Below the pieces are notes generated by a model. The model ran no database searches, had not been told where the DNA came from, and worked only from the letters and a program-made list of their open reading frames with translations. A DNA stretch of 42,925 nucleotides. It comes from an uncultured bacterium (GTDB lineage Bacteria; Fidelibacterota; Marinisomatia; Marinisomatales; UBA1611). Below are positions 24,560 through 34,348 of the stretch, piece after piece. The stretch spans positions 1-42,925 of the forward strand of contig CAJQGZ010000064.1 in the NCBI GenBank assembly GCA_905478065.1, written 5' to 3'. A program made the position numbers and the translations under genes. Each line of letters opens with the position of its first letter. Positions within the stretch are counted from its first letter, which is position 1.

Positions 24560-26053
24560 TTAATTTTCTTTTTCCACCCAGTTTTTTGCCCTCTGCACCG
24601 CTTTTTGCCAATTTTTCTTAATCGAATGCAGGTCTATTTTTGAAGGAATAAATTTCTTATCTACTTCCCAGAGCGATTGTATCTCTTCAATATTTTTCCA
24701 ATATCCTGCGCTTAAACCCGCAAGAAAAGCTACTCCTTGTGCTGTTGTTTCAATAATCTTCGGTCTTACAATTTTTAACCCAGCTATATCAGATTGTATT
24801 TGAATGAGTAGATCATTCGCTGACGCGCCACCATCAACTCTAAGTTCTTTTATTTTAATATTAGAATCCAAAGACATGGTTTCAATAACGTCCAGACTTT
24901 GTAAAGCAAGTGCCTCTAGTGCAGCCCTAGCAATATGCCCTTTTTTTGTGCCACGCGTTAATCCAATGATTAATCCAGTACCGAACTGATCCCAATGAGG
25001 AGCACCAAGGCCCACAAAACCAGGGACAAAATAGACTCCTCCATTATTTTCAACAGATTTTGCTAAAGTTTCAATTTCTTCAGCTGATTCTATGAAATCA
25101 ACATTATCACGTAGCCATTGTACTAAAGCTCCACCTATGAAGATACTCCCCTCTAAAGCATAGCTCACCTCATTATTGATTTTCCATGCAATTGTCGTGA
25201 GGAGTTTATTTTTTGATTTAATAGCTTGCGATCCAGTATTCATCATTAAAAAACAACCTGTTCCATAAGTATTTTTGACCATTCCAGGATTAACGCACAT
25301 TTGACCAAAAAGAGCAGAATGTTGATCGCCCGCTATTGCTCCTATCGGAATTGCTTTACTAAAAATATCCGGGTCTGTATTTCCATAATAATCACTACTT
25401 TGCCTGACATCAGGTAACATAGATTTTGGAATATTAAAAAGATTAAGTAAATCATTATCCCAATCTAATTCATGAATATTAAATAGCATTGTTCTGCTAG
25501 CATTGGTAACGTCAGTAGCATGGACTTCCCCTTTTGTCAATTTCCACAGTAACCAAGAATCTACCGTACCAAAAGCTAACTTTCCATTTTCAGCGCTTTT
25601 TTGAGCTCCATCAACATGATCTAAAATCCAACGAATTTTTGTGGCAGAAAAATAAGAATCTATTAAAAGACCTGTTTTATCTTGAACTATTTCTACATGG
25701 CCATCTGCTTTTAATTTGTCACAATATTCCGATGTCCTACGATCTTGCCATACAATAGCCTTGTGTAGTGCTTTACCTGTTCCTCTATCCCAAACCACTG
25801 TCGTTTCTCTCTGGTTTGTGATTCCTATAACAGCTAATTCAGAGATGTCTATACCTGATTTTTGCAGTACACTGTCAATCGTGAGTTTTTGGATTTCCCA
25901 TATCTCAATAGGGTCATGTTCGACCCATCCAGGGTTAGGATAAAATTGTTTAAGCTTTTCTTGAGCAATATTCAGGATTTTCCCCTTTTTATTGAATAAG
26001 ATAGCTCTTTGGCTAGTTGTTCCAGCATCTATGGCTAATACATATTTAGACAT
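24560..26053 (-). CDS. glpK: Glycerol kinase
   Basis: FGGY-family kinase making sn-glycerol 3-phosphate from glycerol and ATP. 497 residues, the standard length. Recognisable segments: AIDAGTTSQRAILF at the N-terminus, ITNQRETTVVWD, the FGGY signature region GGALVQWLRDNV, and YGTGCFLMMNTG in the ATP-binding half. No glpF, glpD or regulator is adjacent. The neighbouring PAP2 phosphatase could connect both to glycerolipid turnover, but the 108-base spacer leaves that open. Confidence 0.97.
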   Translation of the reverse strand: MSKYVLAIDAGTTSQRAILFNKKGKILNIAQEKLKQFYPNPGWVEHDPIEIWEIQKLTIDSVLQKSGIDISELAVIGITNQRETTVVWDRGTGKALHKAIVWQDRRTSEYCDKLKADGHVEIVQDKTGLLIDSYFSATKIRWILDHVDGAQKSAENGKLAFGTVDSWLLWKLTKGEVHATDVTNASRTMLFNIHELDWDNDLLNLFNIPKSMLPDVRQSSDYYGNTDPDIFSKAIPIGAIAGDQHSALFGQMCVNPGMVKNTYGTGCFLMMNTGSQAIKSKNKLLTTIAWKINNEVSYALEGSIFIGGALVQWLRDNVDFIESAEEIETLAKSVENNGGVYFVPGFVGLGAPHWDQFGTGLIIGLTRGTKKGHIARAALEALALQSLDVIETMSLDSNIKIKELRVDGGASANDLLIQIQSDIAGLKIVRPKIIETTAQGVAFLAGLSAGYWKNIEEIQSLWEVDKKFIPSKIDLHSIKKNWQKAVQRAKNWVEKEN

Positions 26054-26374
26054 TTAAATATAATGACTGTCTCAAACAGACTTTGTTTTGTGAAATTGAT
26101 AAAATTGAAGTAACCATAATCATAAAAACAAAATTAATATGAAAATTATATATAGTTTTAGTCATTCTTGATACTTTCATTTGATACATATTATAAATTA
26201 AAATGCCATGAACAATAATGAAATCTGAAAAAATACTTTAAATATCATACACTATTAAACTTTTCATATTTAAGAAAATTTATGACAATAAAAAAAAGAA
26301 TAACTATTGTATTTATTGTTTATCTCTCCAAAATAATTTGAGTAAAATAAGAGCAAGGATATAAACACACAAAA
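26054..26374. other. Gene-free AT-rich divergent promoter region
   Basis: 321 bases between divergent glpK (minus) and lysA (plus). No reading frame with a credible start, RBS or composition is seen on either strand, and no RNA gene is recognised. It must carry the promoters of both transcripts. A TTGTAT / AAAATA pair about 17 bases apart (26308-26336 region) could serve lysA, but the high AT content makes this weak. Confidence 0.6.
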
Positions 26375-27631
26375 ATGATTAATCATCCATTATCTAACCT
26401 TCTATCACAAACAAAATTTTTAGAAAACATCGCTGAACAGCACGGAACGCCAACGTATGTTTACTCAAAAAGAAGATTAGAAGAAAATATTAGTAGGCTC
26501 TCCAGTGCAATAAGTCAGAGTTTCACTAAACATCAAATTTATTATGCCGTAAAAGCAAATAGTAATATTCAAATTATAAGAACACTCAAAAATGAGTTTA
26601 ATGATTTAGGATGTGATTGTTCTAGTCCCGGCGAATTATTTGCAGCAAGTAAAGCGGGGCTAAATATGTCTGATTGCGTTTACACTGGTAATTACGAGTC
26701 ATTGGAAGATCTACAGATTGCATATGATTCAGGCGCTGAAATCAATTTAGATGATTTGAACTCTTTTAAAAGGCTCAAGACTATCGGCATTCCCGATTAC
26801 ATAAGCTTTAGATTAAATCCAGGCAAAGGGCACGGGCAGTTTAAAGGTATTATTACTGGCGGTAAAAATTCAAAGTTTGGTATTCCGAAAGAAACTATAG
26901 TTGAAGCATATAATGTCGCAAAATCATCAGGTGTCAAAAAATTTGGGCTTCAATGTCATGCTGGTTCTTCAACACTAGACGCAAAGACCTTCAGTGATAT
27001 AACCAAACAAATATTAAAATCTGCTAGAGAAATCGAAGATAATCTAGGACAAAAATTAGAAAAAATAAGTATCGGAAGTGGGTTTGGTATACCCTACCGA
27101 GATGAAGAAGAACCATTGGATTTAGAACAGTTATTCCAAAATACAAAAAGAACCTTTAAAGATTTCTATGGTGAAGATAATTCAAGCTGGCCGACATTAT
27201 GCATTGAACCAGGACGAATACTCGTAGCAGATACTGGTTTTATCCTTACAAGAGTGACTGGCATCAAATCTTCATACAAAGAATTTGTAGGGCTTGATGC
27301 TGGAATGGAAACCTTAATGAGGCCTGCTCTCTACGGCGCGTTTCACAGAGTCCAAAAAATTGGACACATTGATGAAAATGATACTATCATATATGACATT
27401 ACTGGAAGAATCTGTGAGAATACTGACCGAATATCTGAGGGTTATAAAATGCCCGAGATGAAAGAAGGGGAACTATGCGCAATCATGGATAGTGGCGCAT
27501 ATGGATATTCAATGTCACATAACTTTAACACACGACCTCGGTCATCTGAAGTTTTAGTTGATGAGGAAGAAGTGTCACTAATAAGAAAAAGAGAAACTAT
27601 AGAAGAGTTATTTAGGGGTTGCGATGTATAG
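26375..27631 (+). CDS. lysA: Diaminopimelate decarboxylase
   Basis: PLP fold-III decarboxylase converting meso-diaminopimelate to L-lysine. 418 residues. The PLP lysine is Lys60 in YYAVKANSN; other family segments are CHAGSS, GSGFGIPY, EPGRILVADTGF and MDSGAYGYSMSHNFN near the end. The glycine-rich phosphate loop and the CENTD segment are intact. The ATG has a distant AAGGA (about 15 bases). It overlaps the GH18 gene by eight bases, placing DAP metabolism and a secreted glycan hydrolase in one transcript. Confidence 0.94.
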   Translation: MINHPLSNLLSQTKFLENIAEQHGTPTYVYSKRRLEENISRLSSAISQSFTKHQIYYAVKANSNIQIIRTLKNEFNDLGCDCSSPGELFAASKAGLNMSDCVYTGNYESLEDLQIAYDSGAEINLDDLNSFKRLKTIGIPDYISFRLNPGKGHGQFKGIITGGKNSKFGIPKETIVEAYNVAKSSGVKKFGLQCHAGSSTLDAKTFSDITKQILKSAREIEDNLGQKLEKISIGSGFGIPYRDEEEPLDLEQLFQNTKRTFKDFYGEDNSSWPTLCIEPGRILVADTGFILTRVTGIKSSYKEFVGLDAGMETLMRPALYGAFHRVQKIGHIDENDTIIYDITGRICENTDRISEGYKMPEMKEGELCAIMDSGAYGYSMSHNFNTRPRSSEVLVDEEEVSLIRKRETIEELFRGCDV

Positions 27632-30059
27632 AATATTATTTTTTTATTTGACAGCCCTCTCCTTCCTATTATCTCAAAACCATCAAAGTATACACCAGCA
27701 ACAGTTAGAATATTATAACGCCAATTATATTGTGCCAAAAAATACAGATACCACTGTCGTTATCAGTTCAATATCACCAAGGTCCAGAGTACCTTCGAAA
27801 GAAGTTTTTGGATATCATCCTTATTGGATGGGAACAGCATGGACGAACTATAATTTCAATTTAATATCTACACTTGCCTATTTCAGCGCTGAAATAACAC
27901 CAACAGGCGGAATTAGTAACTTGCATGGTTGGCCCGTAGCTAGTTTAATTAATGAAGCACATGCTCATGGAACGAAAGTTGTATTATGTGCTACCCTTTT
28001 CAGTAGCGCTAGTATTACTACACTGCTGAGTAGTGCTGAAAATCGCCAAAACCTAATTGATAATTTACTTGCCCAGGTACAGGCAGGAAACGCTGATGGT
28101 GTAAATATTGACTTTGAGTCTTTTCCCTCATCGCAGCGGAGTAATATGGTGACTTTTATTACAGACCTTACTGAAACTTTCCATTCTGCAATCCCAGGTT
28201 CTCAAGTAACCTTAGCAATGCCCCCAATTGACTGGAGTAATGCCTGGGACTACAATGCCTTAGCTTCTATTAGTGATGGGTTATTTATTATGGGTTATAA
28301 TTATCATTACAGCGGCAGTTCAACTACTGGACCGAACTCCCCATTGTCTGGTCCTGGATACACACTTACATGGTCAGTGCTAGATTATTTAAATAAAACA
28401 AATTTTCAGGCGGATAAGCTAATTCTTGGAGTCCCCTATTATGGATTTGAATGGGCATCATCTTCAAATGCTGCTGGAGCAAATACAAGTGGAACAGGCA
28501 GTGCAAAATTCTACTCAGAAATTGAAGGATTAGCCCAATCTTATGGGAAGTTATGGCATTCTAGTTCTCAAACCCCTTGGTATAATTATAATAACAATGG
28601 CTGGAATCAAGGATGGTATGATGATAGCCTCTCTCTTTCATTAAAATACGACTTCGCACTATTTAACAACTTAAAGGGAGTTGGAATTTGGGCTTTAGGC
28701 TATGATGATGGTCGTCCAGAACTTTGGGATTTACTATATAATAAGTTTGGTGAAAGTGCACCACCGATAAAGCCGTCTAACCTCTTCATGAAAAATATAG
28801 GTCAAGGATCAATCAAAATTGATTTCGAAAGTTCCGATAATTCGTCGGAGTTTATAGTTTTAAGAGGATTTCTAGAAGTAGTCGGAGGACTAGACACCGT
28901 TGGGGTTTACTCTGAAAAACCTATCATCATTAACAATTTAAATGAAGGTGAAAGTTATTTTCTTAGTGTTGTTGCAAAAAACTCTCTTGGGAATAGCGAG
29001 CCGACAGAAATGCTTGGTATAGTTCCTTCAAATAATGAAGTAAACGTTCTTATCGTTAATGGATTTGATAGAATTAGTGGAACGAATAATACATTTGATT
29101 ACATCCGCCAACATGGCAGCGCATTTAATAATCATGGCCAAGCATTTGACGCTGCGTCAAACGAAGCAGTCGTTAGCCAACAGATTGATCTGCAAGACTA
29201 TCAATTTGTTGATTGGATGCTTGGAGAAGAAGGCACTTCAACTAGCGTATTTTCTTATTCTGAACAAAATTTAATTACTACCTATTTAGAATCAGGCCGA
29301 TTTCTATTTATTTCAGGATCAGAAATTGGTTATGATCTTGAAGATCAGGGAAGCACTACGGATAGAGATTTTTATCAAAACTATTTAAAAGCTGATTACA
29401 TATCAGATGCTGCCGGTGGGCACGAAGGTGTCTATAGTGGCTATGGCTATAGTGGCTCAATCTTTGATGGAATAAATGTTATTAATTATGATGATGGAGG
29501 CCATGGCACCTATAATGTTGATTGGCCTGATGGCATAAAACCACTTGGTGGCGCCTCATTCTGTGCTGCATTTTCCGGCGTAGATCAAAATAGCTCTGGC
29601 GGAATGGGTATTCAATATATTGGCTCTTTTGGGTTAAGTAATCTTACAGGGGGACTCGTTTATTTATCTGTTGGGTTTGAAACAATCTATCCTGAAGAAA
29701 AAAGAAATGAACTCATGTCAAAAATAATAACATCTTATGAATCGCAACTAAAAATAGAGGATTCGAAAAGTATACAACCTAAAACCGTAAATATAAAAAA
29801 TATTTATCCAAACCCATCAAACAGCTCAATTACTATTTCATTTTCTGTATTATCATCAAATACTACTGTTGATTTAAGCATTAAAAACATCTTAGGCCAA
29901 GAAGTATATAAAACTTCTATTAAACCAGTATCAGTTAATGAAAAATGGACATGGAATGGCACTCAGCAGAATGGTTTTATTGCTCCGTCAGGAAATTATT
30001 TTATTTCAATCAGTCAATCAAATGAGATTTCAACAAGAAAAATAACACTGCTAAAATGA
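27624..30059 (+). CDS. Secreted GH18 glycoside hydrolase with type IX sorting domain
   Basis: 811 residues. Signal peptide (about 1-17), then a GH18 TIM-barrel (about 60-380) with the catalytic motif DGVNIDFE near 157-164 and closing GVGIWALGYDDGRPELW. A fibronectin-III-like segment follows (about 390-470), then a class-I glutamine-amidotransferase-like region (from NVLIVNGFDR near 475 to about 710) of the kind found at the end of xanthan-lyase-like proteins. A C-terminal Por/type IX sorting domain begins IYPNPSNSSI. GH18 cleaves beta-1,4-linked N-acetylglucosamine polymers; the YaaH/SleL-like barrel could act on chitin or murein. Overlaps lysA by eight bases and the NamZ-like gene by four (ATGA). 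Confidence 0.92.
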   Translation: MYRILFFYLTALSFLLSQNHQSIHQQQLEYYNANYIVPKNTDTTVVISSISPRSRVPSKEVFGYHPYWMGTAWTNYNFNLISTLAYFSAEITPTGGISNLHGWPVASLINEAHAHGTKVVLCATLFSSASITTLLSSAENRQNLIDNLLAQVQAGNADGVNIDFESFPSSQRSNMVTFITDLTETFHSAIPGSQVTLAMPPIDWSNAWDYNALASISDGLFIMGYNYHYSGSSTTGPNSPLSGPGYTLTWSVLDYLNKTNFQADKLILGVPYYGFEWASSSNAAGANTSGTGSAKFYSEIEGLAQSYGKLWHSSSQTPWYNYNNNGWNQGWYDDSLSLSLKYDFALFNNLKGVGIWALGYDDGRPELWDLLYNKFGESAPPIKPSNLFMKNIGQGSIKIDFESSDNSSEFIVLRGFLEVVGGLDTVGVYSEKPIIINNLNEGESYFLSVVAKNSLGNSEPTEMLGIVPSNNEVNVLIVNGFDRISGTNNTFDYIRQHGSAFNNHGQAFDAASNEAVVSQQIDLQDYQFVDWMLGEEGTSTSVFSYSEQNLITTYLESGRFLFISGSEIGYDLEDQGSTTDRDFYQNYLKADYISDAAGGHEGVYSGYGYSGSIFDGINVINYDDGGHGTYNVDWPDGIKPLGGASFCAAFSGVDQNSSGGMGIQYIGSFGLSNLTGGLVYLSVGFETIYPEEKRNELMSKIITSYESQLKIEDSKSIQPKTVNIKNIYPNPSNSSITISFSVLSSNTTVDLSIKNILGQEVYKTSIKPVSVNEKWTWNGTQQNGFIAPSGNYFISISQSNEISTRKITLLK

Positions 30060-31306
30060 ATCTATATCTGAAAATATTTTTTTATTTGTGTTTCATATTA
30101 TTACCAATCAATTGCCAACAGAATAAAAAAAGTATAGGAATCCATCAAGCACAATCAATGTATTTTCAAAATAAAAGGAAACCAATTAGTGCAAAAATAA
30201 CTGTTCTAAATGGTATTGATGTGCTCCTTGAAAAAAAACTGCATTTCATACAATCAAGAAAAATTGCGTTAGTAACTAACCATAGTGGAGTTGATAAAAA
30301 CTCCATTCCTAATTATAAACGACTAATGGAAATTGATGATGTAGAATTAAAAGTTATTTTTTCTCCAGAGCATGGCCTTTTTGGAGAGTCTGAAGCTGGT
30401 GAAAAAATAAATTATACTGATATTGAAAAACTGCCTAAAGTCATTAGTTTATATGGTGGAACACGAAAACCAAGCGCTGAAATGCTTGAAGGCGTTAACC
30501 TTATCATCTATGATATCCAAGATATCGGAGCGCGTTTTTATACTTATATTTCAACATTAGGACTTGTGATGGAAACTGGTGCAGAACTAGGAATTCCTAT
30601 ATTAGTTCTTGATAGACCGAATCCAATTCGCGGAGATATAATTGAAGGTCCTATCCTTGATCTTGCATACAAATCATTTGTTGGACATTACCCAATTCCT
30701 ACTCGATATGGAGGTACTGTGGGTGAACTTGCGATTGAAATATTGAAAAATAAGTGGATAGCCTCATTGCCAGAACTTGAAATAATTAAAATGGAAGGAT
30801 GGCAACCAAACGCTTGGTTTGACCAAACAGACTTACCGTGGATACCACCTTCTCCGAATATTCCAGATCTTAAAACTGCCATAATATATCCGGGGATGTG
30901 CCTATTCGAAGCTACAAATGTTAGTGAAGGTCGAGGAACGCCAAATCCTTTTAAATGGATAGGCGCTCCTTGGATTGATGGAAAAAAGCTATCACAGGTT
31001 TTAAACAACTTTAAGCTTCCTGGCGTTGTATTCGTTCCAAAAACATTTACACCTCAAACAATAAAAGGAAAGTCTGAGAACCCCAAATTTAAAAATAAAA
31101 AATGTAGTGGAATTGAGATCTGGATAACGGACCGAAATCGGTATAGAAGCATTGACGTTGGCGTTTTGACCTTATTTTCCATTTATAATATGTATCCTGA
31201 TAAGATAAAAATTAAAGAAAGTGGGCTCAATAGATTGTGGGGAAATAGCGGCCTATATAAAAATCTAAAACGCGGAGTAACAGCCGACGATATTTTAAAA
31301 TATTAG
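30056..31306 (+). CDS. NamZ-like exo-N-acetylmuramidase lipoprotein (DUF1343)
   Basis: 416 residues with a lipoprotein signal (ILLPINC, Cys near 20). The domain matches DUF1343: KIALVTNHSGVD, FSPEHGLFGESEAGE, LPKVISLYGGTRKPS, IYDIQDIGARFYTYISTL, LDRPNPI, VSEGRGTPNPFKWIG. Bacillus subtilis NamZ of this family releases terminal MurNAc from peptidoglycan fragments. The Glu in VSEGRGT lies in the putative active site region. The start overlaps the GH18 stop as ATGA, and NicO-like permease follows four bases after the stop. A murein-scavenging or recycling role fits the neighbours. Confidence 0.9.
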   Translation: MNLYLKIFFYLCFILLPINCQQNKKSIGIHQAQSMYFQNKRKPISAKITVLNGIDVLLEKKLHFIQSRKIALVTNHSGVDKNSIPNYKRLMEIDDVELKVIFSPEHGLFGESEAGEKINYTDIEKLPKVISLYGGTRKPSAEMLEGVNLIIYDIQDIGARFYTYISTLGLVMETGAELGIPILVLDRPNPIRGDIIEGPILDLAYKSFVGHYPIPTRYGGTVGELAIEILKNKWIASLPELEIIKMEGWQPNAWFDQTDLPWIPPSPNIPDLKTAIIYPGMCLFEATNVSEGRGTPNPFKWIGAPWIDGKKLSQVLNNFKLPGVVFVPKTFTPQTIKGKSENPKFKNKKCSGIEIWITDRNRYRSIDVGVLTLFSIYNMYPDKIKIKESGLNRLWGNSGLYKNLKRGVTADDILKY

Positions 31307-31310
31307 TTCT

Positions 31311-31985
31311 ATGGCTGACTCGCTTACTTTCACCTCTATTTTTTTATTAGGTTGCTTACATGCTTTAGAACCTGGCCATGGCAAAACTTTTTTATTGGCA
31401 TATACTGTTGGAGGAAAACTAGATTTTCAAAAAATCATACTACTTACCCTCAGTTTATTAGTATCTCATTTTTTAGTACTAAGTATTATTGCTATAATAT
31501 TTAATATAATTTTAGCAGAGGTCGCCAGTTCTTTTTTGCATGAATTTTCTCATTGGATTGCGCCTGTAATAATTATCAGCTTTGGTTCTTATATTCTTGG
31601 AAAAGCCATATATAAAATGAGACATGTTCATTCAAATGATTGTGGTCATAATCATGGGGATTTTGGCGATTCAAAAATAGAAAATCCCATCACAGTTGGT
31701 TTGCTAACAGGTATTTTACCGTGCGCATCTTCTCTTGCTGTTGTAATGATGACAGGAATGACTCCCTCTATATATTCTATTATTGGCTTTATATTGATAT
31801 ACGTTCTAGGAATAGCACTTGTACTATTTCTAGTTGTATTAACTTTCAATTTCGCTAAAAATATAATTATTGAAAAATTCAACAATCTTAAAATAAATAT
31901 AAACCAAGAGGTCCTAAGCGGTTGCTTAATTCTTGGTGTCGGGTTTATTTATCTGACCTATAATTTTTTAGGCCATTCACATTGA
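31311..31985 (+). CDS. NicO/RcnA-type metal permease
   Basis: 224 residues with about six membrane helices. The first helix carries LHALEPGHGKT, the signature of NicO-family nickel/cobalt transporters, and a cytoplasmic loop has a histidine cluster (HVHSNDCGHNHGD). A second motif TGILPCASSLAVV fits the paired repeat. The direction of transport and the metal are not certain. Starts four bases after the NamZ-like stop; it may simply share the transcript. It ends 18 bases before the convergent amidase gene. Confidence 0.85.
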   Translation: MADSLTFTSIFLLGCLHALEPGHGKTFLLAYTVGGKLDFQKIILLTLSLLVSHFLVLSIIAIIFNIILAEVASSFLHEFSHWIAPVIIISFGSYILGKAIYKMRHVHSNDCGHNHGDFGDSKIENPITVGLLTGILPCASSLAVVMMTGMTPSIYSIIGFILIYVLGIALVLFLVVLTFNFAKNIIIEKFNNLKININQEVLSGCLILGVGFIYLTYNFLGHSH

Positions 31986-31997
31986 TTCTATAATGAG

Positions 31998-32024
31998 GTT
32001 GTTCTATTTTTTTAATAAAACAAC
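31998..32024. terminator. Possible hairpin between convergent genes
   Basis: Arms 31998-32008 and 32014-32024 pair over 11 positions with one mismatch and a five-T loop. It lies at the junction of the NicO-like gene and the convergent amidase gene and overlaps the last codons of the latter. A short TTTT follows on the plus strand. The stem is AT-rich, so termination is uncertain. Confidence 0.35.
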
Positions 32025-33284
32025 TTTTAAAGGCTCAACATCATTAAAAGAAGCCAGTTTTGCAATATAGATACCTGAACCTAATTTTTTGCCATCAAAA
32101 TCTTTACCATCCCAAAAAAGAGTCAATCTTCCAGAAGCTGCATTATTCCGTTCAATCATATTAACTTTTCTTCCTAGAATATCATAAATATTCATTCTGA
32201 AATCCATTTGATCTATTAAATCAAAATTAAAAGAAATCGAATTAAAAAATGGATTTGGGTAAGGTGATTTAAAGATTGAAATAGGCGGTATCTCAAAGTA
32301 GGATTGTGTGAAATCAAATATTTCAGCTCTAAACCTCGGAAGATCTATCGATACATTATCACCTGGACAAGCCGTTGTACCAAAATAATCACGGTGACCT
32401 AATAGCAAAGATGGATCCTGTCCATATGTGTCTGAGATCCAAGAAAAAAGTTTTACTATCGCTTCTCTACTTTCACTCGTTATCTCTTGCAAACAAGATA
32501 CCTCTGGAGGATGGTAACAACCCAGTAGACAGACACCAATATTACCCGTATTTGCTCCCCCCACATGAGCACCGATAACAGTCTCAGGACGACCTTGGTA
32601 TATGTTACCTCCTCTATCTACAAGAAAATGGTACCCAATATCATTCCACCCTCTTCCATTTTGATGAAAGTCTTGAATCCAATAAACCTGATCTTTTCCT
32701 TCTTCTATATCATCTGCACTACAACAAGCTGCGTGGTGAAGAGTGAGTTTGTCAAAATAAGGATGATAGCTGTAAGATGATTTCGAGTCCTCTGCGCCCC
32801 ATTCTTCTCTGCTAATTATTGCAGGTTTTGGAACTGTTCCAGATATAGCTCCTAGCCCTTTTGCTAATCCCGGTAGTTCTATATCTATGGGGAAAATGAT
32901 AATCGACTTTAATTGTATTCTACTTTTTGCTAATATTTTATATGAAAAATAAATTGGTGAATCTTTTATTTCTTTTAAAAATGTTCCAATTGTGTTTTCA
33001 TCACTCGGTTGATTAAATATCCTACCAAAAATTTGGAGGGAGTCCTCGCCATCTTGAAATATTTTAAAAATGACTTCTTCAATTTCATCACCATAAATAT
33101 TAAGTGCTGCGCCTTCGATATCTCTTTCAAATAATGGAGATTCGCCTTCTATAATAAAATAGTCTAGACTATCACGAGATGAAAAAGGAGGGTCAACTTG
33201 GAGCGTGACTCCAACATCATCAAGCTGAGAAAAAATCAGTGAAGGCAATAATACAAAAGAAACTAAAAAAAACGCTCTATTCAT
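32004..33284 (-). CDS. Secreted N-acetylmuramoyl-L-alanine amidase (PGRP/Amidase_2) with type IX sorting domain
   Basis: 426 residues: signal peptide (about 1-19), an N-terminal beta domain, then an Amidase_2/PGRP zinc domain (about 155-315). Zinc-site residues are seen in LTLHHAACC, LLGHRDYFG and TACPGDNV, with YHFLVDRGGNIYQGRPE between them. The last ~80 residues (PYPNPFFNSISFNF ... IYDILGRKV) form a Por/type IX sorting domain. It cleaves the MurNAc to L-Ala bond; secretion to the surface suggests digestion of external murein or competitors' walls. It converges on the GH18-NamZ operon. Confidence 0.92.
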   Translation of the reverse strand: MNRAFFLVSFVLLPSLIFSQLDDVGVTLQVDPPFSSRDSLDYFIIEGESPLFERDIEGAALNIYGDEIEEVIFKIFQDGEDSLQIFGRIFNQPSDENTIGTFLKEIKDSPIYFSYKILAKSRIQLKSIIIFPIDIELPGLAKGLGAISGTVPKPAIISREEWGAEDSKSSYSYHPYFDKLTLHHAACCSADDIEEGKDQVYWIQDFHQNGRGWNDIGYHFLVDRGGNIYQGRPETVIGAHVGGANTGNIGVCLLGCYHPPEVSCLQEITSESREAIVKLFSWISDTYGQDPSLLLGHRDYFGTTACPGDNVSIDLPRFRAEIFDFTQSYFEIPPISIFKSPYPNPFFNSISFNFDLIDQMDFRMNIYDILGRKVNMIERNNAASGRLTLFWDGKDFDGKKLGSGIYIAKLASFNDVEPLKVVLLKK

Positions 33285-33313
33285 TATAGAGAAGTTGATA
33301 AGTGCTATATGTA

Positions 33314-34348
33314 TTAGTAATTAAAACTAATGGATACTCTTTGAACTATCCCTAAAGGGCCAAAATCTGCTGATGTATAATCAATTGTAAAATTATTCGT
33401 AGAGTTCAGGATTGGATATTTAAGACCAAAACCAAAGGAGGCGCCTTCGATTGCATCTTTTTTCCCAATGCTAGGATAACCAGCACGAATAGAAAACATA
33501 TTATTTATATTTGTCTCAAACCCAATGTTTATATATTCATAATTATCATTTGGATGAACAGCATCAAAAGCTAAGAGCACATCTAAATTTTCTTTTTTAA
33601 CAAGGTAGCCACCTAGTCCGACTCTAAATAGTAGCGGTAATGGGAAAGCATCGGTCTCATACTGTGCATTTACGAATTCAATATTGCCTTGATTTGTCGG
33701 ATCAGGGTCAACACTTAAATTCATATCTCTACCTGTTAATGAGATATCATTGCCAAAGTTTGCAATACTCGCCCCAAGGATTAAGTTTTTAATAGGTGTA
33801 TTATACTGGACGCCAATGTCAACACCAACTGTTTGGCCAGTAGAATGCCATATCCGCTGTCTAATATTTTTAATTGTCGCGCCTAATGAAAGGTCATCTG
33901 TCAATTTTTTACCAATACTCAGGCCTATTGACATATCTTGTGAGTTGAATTTTTCACCCGTACCAGATGGGTTTTCGACAGTCCTAACTAAATCATCTGG
34001 TGTCGTCAGCATAGTAAGTGATAATGAAAAAACGCCTACTCTTGGCCATTCAAAACCAAATGAGCCAAAATTATAATCGGTGCCAGCTAACCAGCCATTA
34101 TTTTCAAAGTATACTTGAATGCCTTTTAAGTGGGCTAAACCAGCAGGATTCCAAAATCCGCTAGATAAATCATTTGCGATGGCAACATTCGCATTCCCCA
34201 TTGCTAGACCCCTAGAACCTGCACTGATTTTTAAAAATTGAGCAGCGGTTGTTCCGACCTTAGAAATATCTTGGCTATTCTCTAGCTGAGCTAGACTAAA
34301 AGTAGAAGCAATTATTAGAAAGGATACTATATTTTTATAAAATTGCAT
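33314..34348 (-). CDS. PorV/PorQ-family outer-membrane barrel
   Basis: 344 residues with a signal peptide (about 1-20, ending SLAQ). Family hallmarks: AAQFLKISAGSRGLAMGNANVAIANDLSSGFWNPAGLA at the N-terminus, then beta strands to the final aromatic SISFNY. PorV/PorQ (UPF0164) proteins shuttle type IX cargo to the attachment complex in Bacteroidetes. Its start overlaps the stop of the 1122-residue secreted protein by one base (TAATG), so the cargo-like protein and barrel are coupled. It may be a dedicated partner rather than the general PorV. Confidence 0.88.
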   Translation of the reverse strand: MQFYKNIVSFLIIASTFSLAQLENSQDISKVGTTAAQFLKISAGSRGLAMGNANVAIANDLSSGFWNPAGLAHLKGIQVYFENNGWLAGTDYNFGSFGFEWPRVGVFSLSLTMLTTPDDLVRTVENPSGTGEKFNSQDMSIGLSIGKKLTDDLSLGATIKNIRQRIWHSTGQTVGVDIGVQYNTPIKNLILGASIANFGNDISLTGRDMNLSVDPDPTNQGNIEFVNAQYETDAFPLPLLFRVGLGGYLVKKENLDVLLAFDAVHPNDNYEYINIGFETNINNMFSIRAGYPSIGKKDAIEGASFGFGLKYPILNSTNNFTIDYTSADFGPLGIVQRVSISFNY

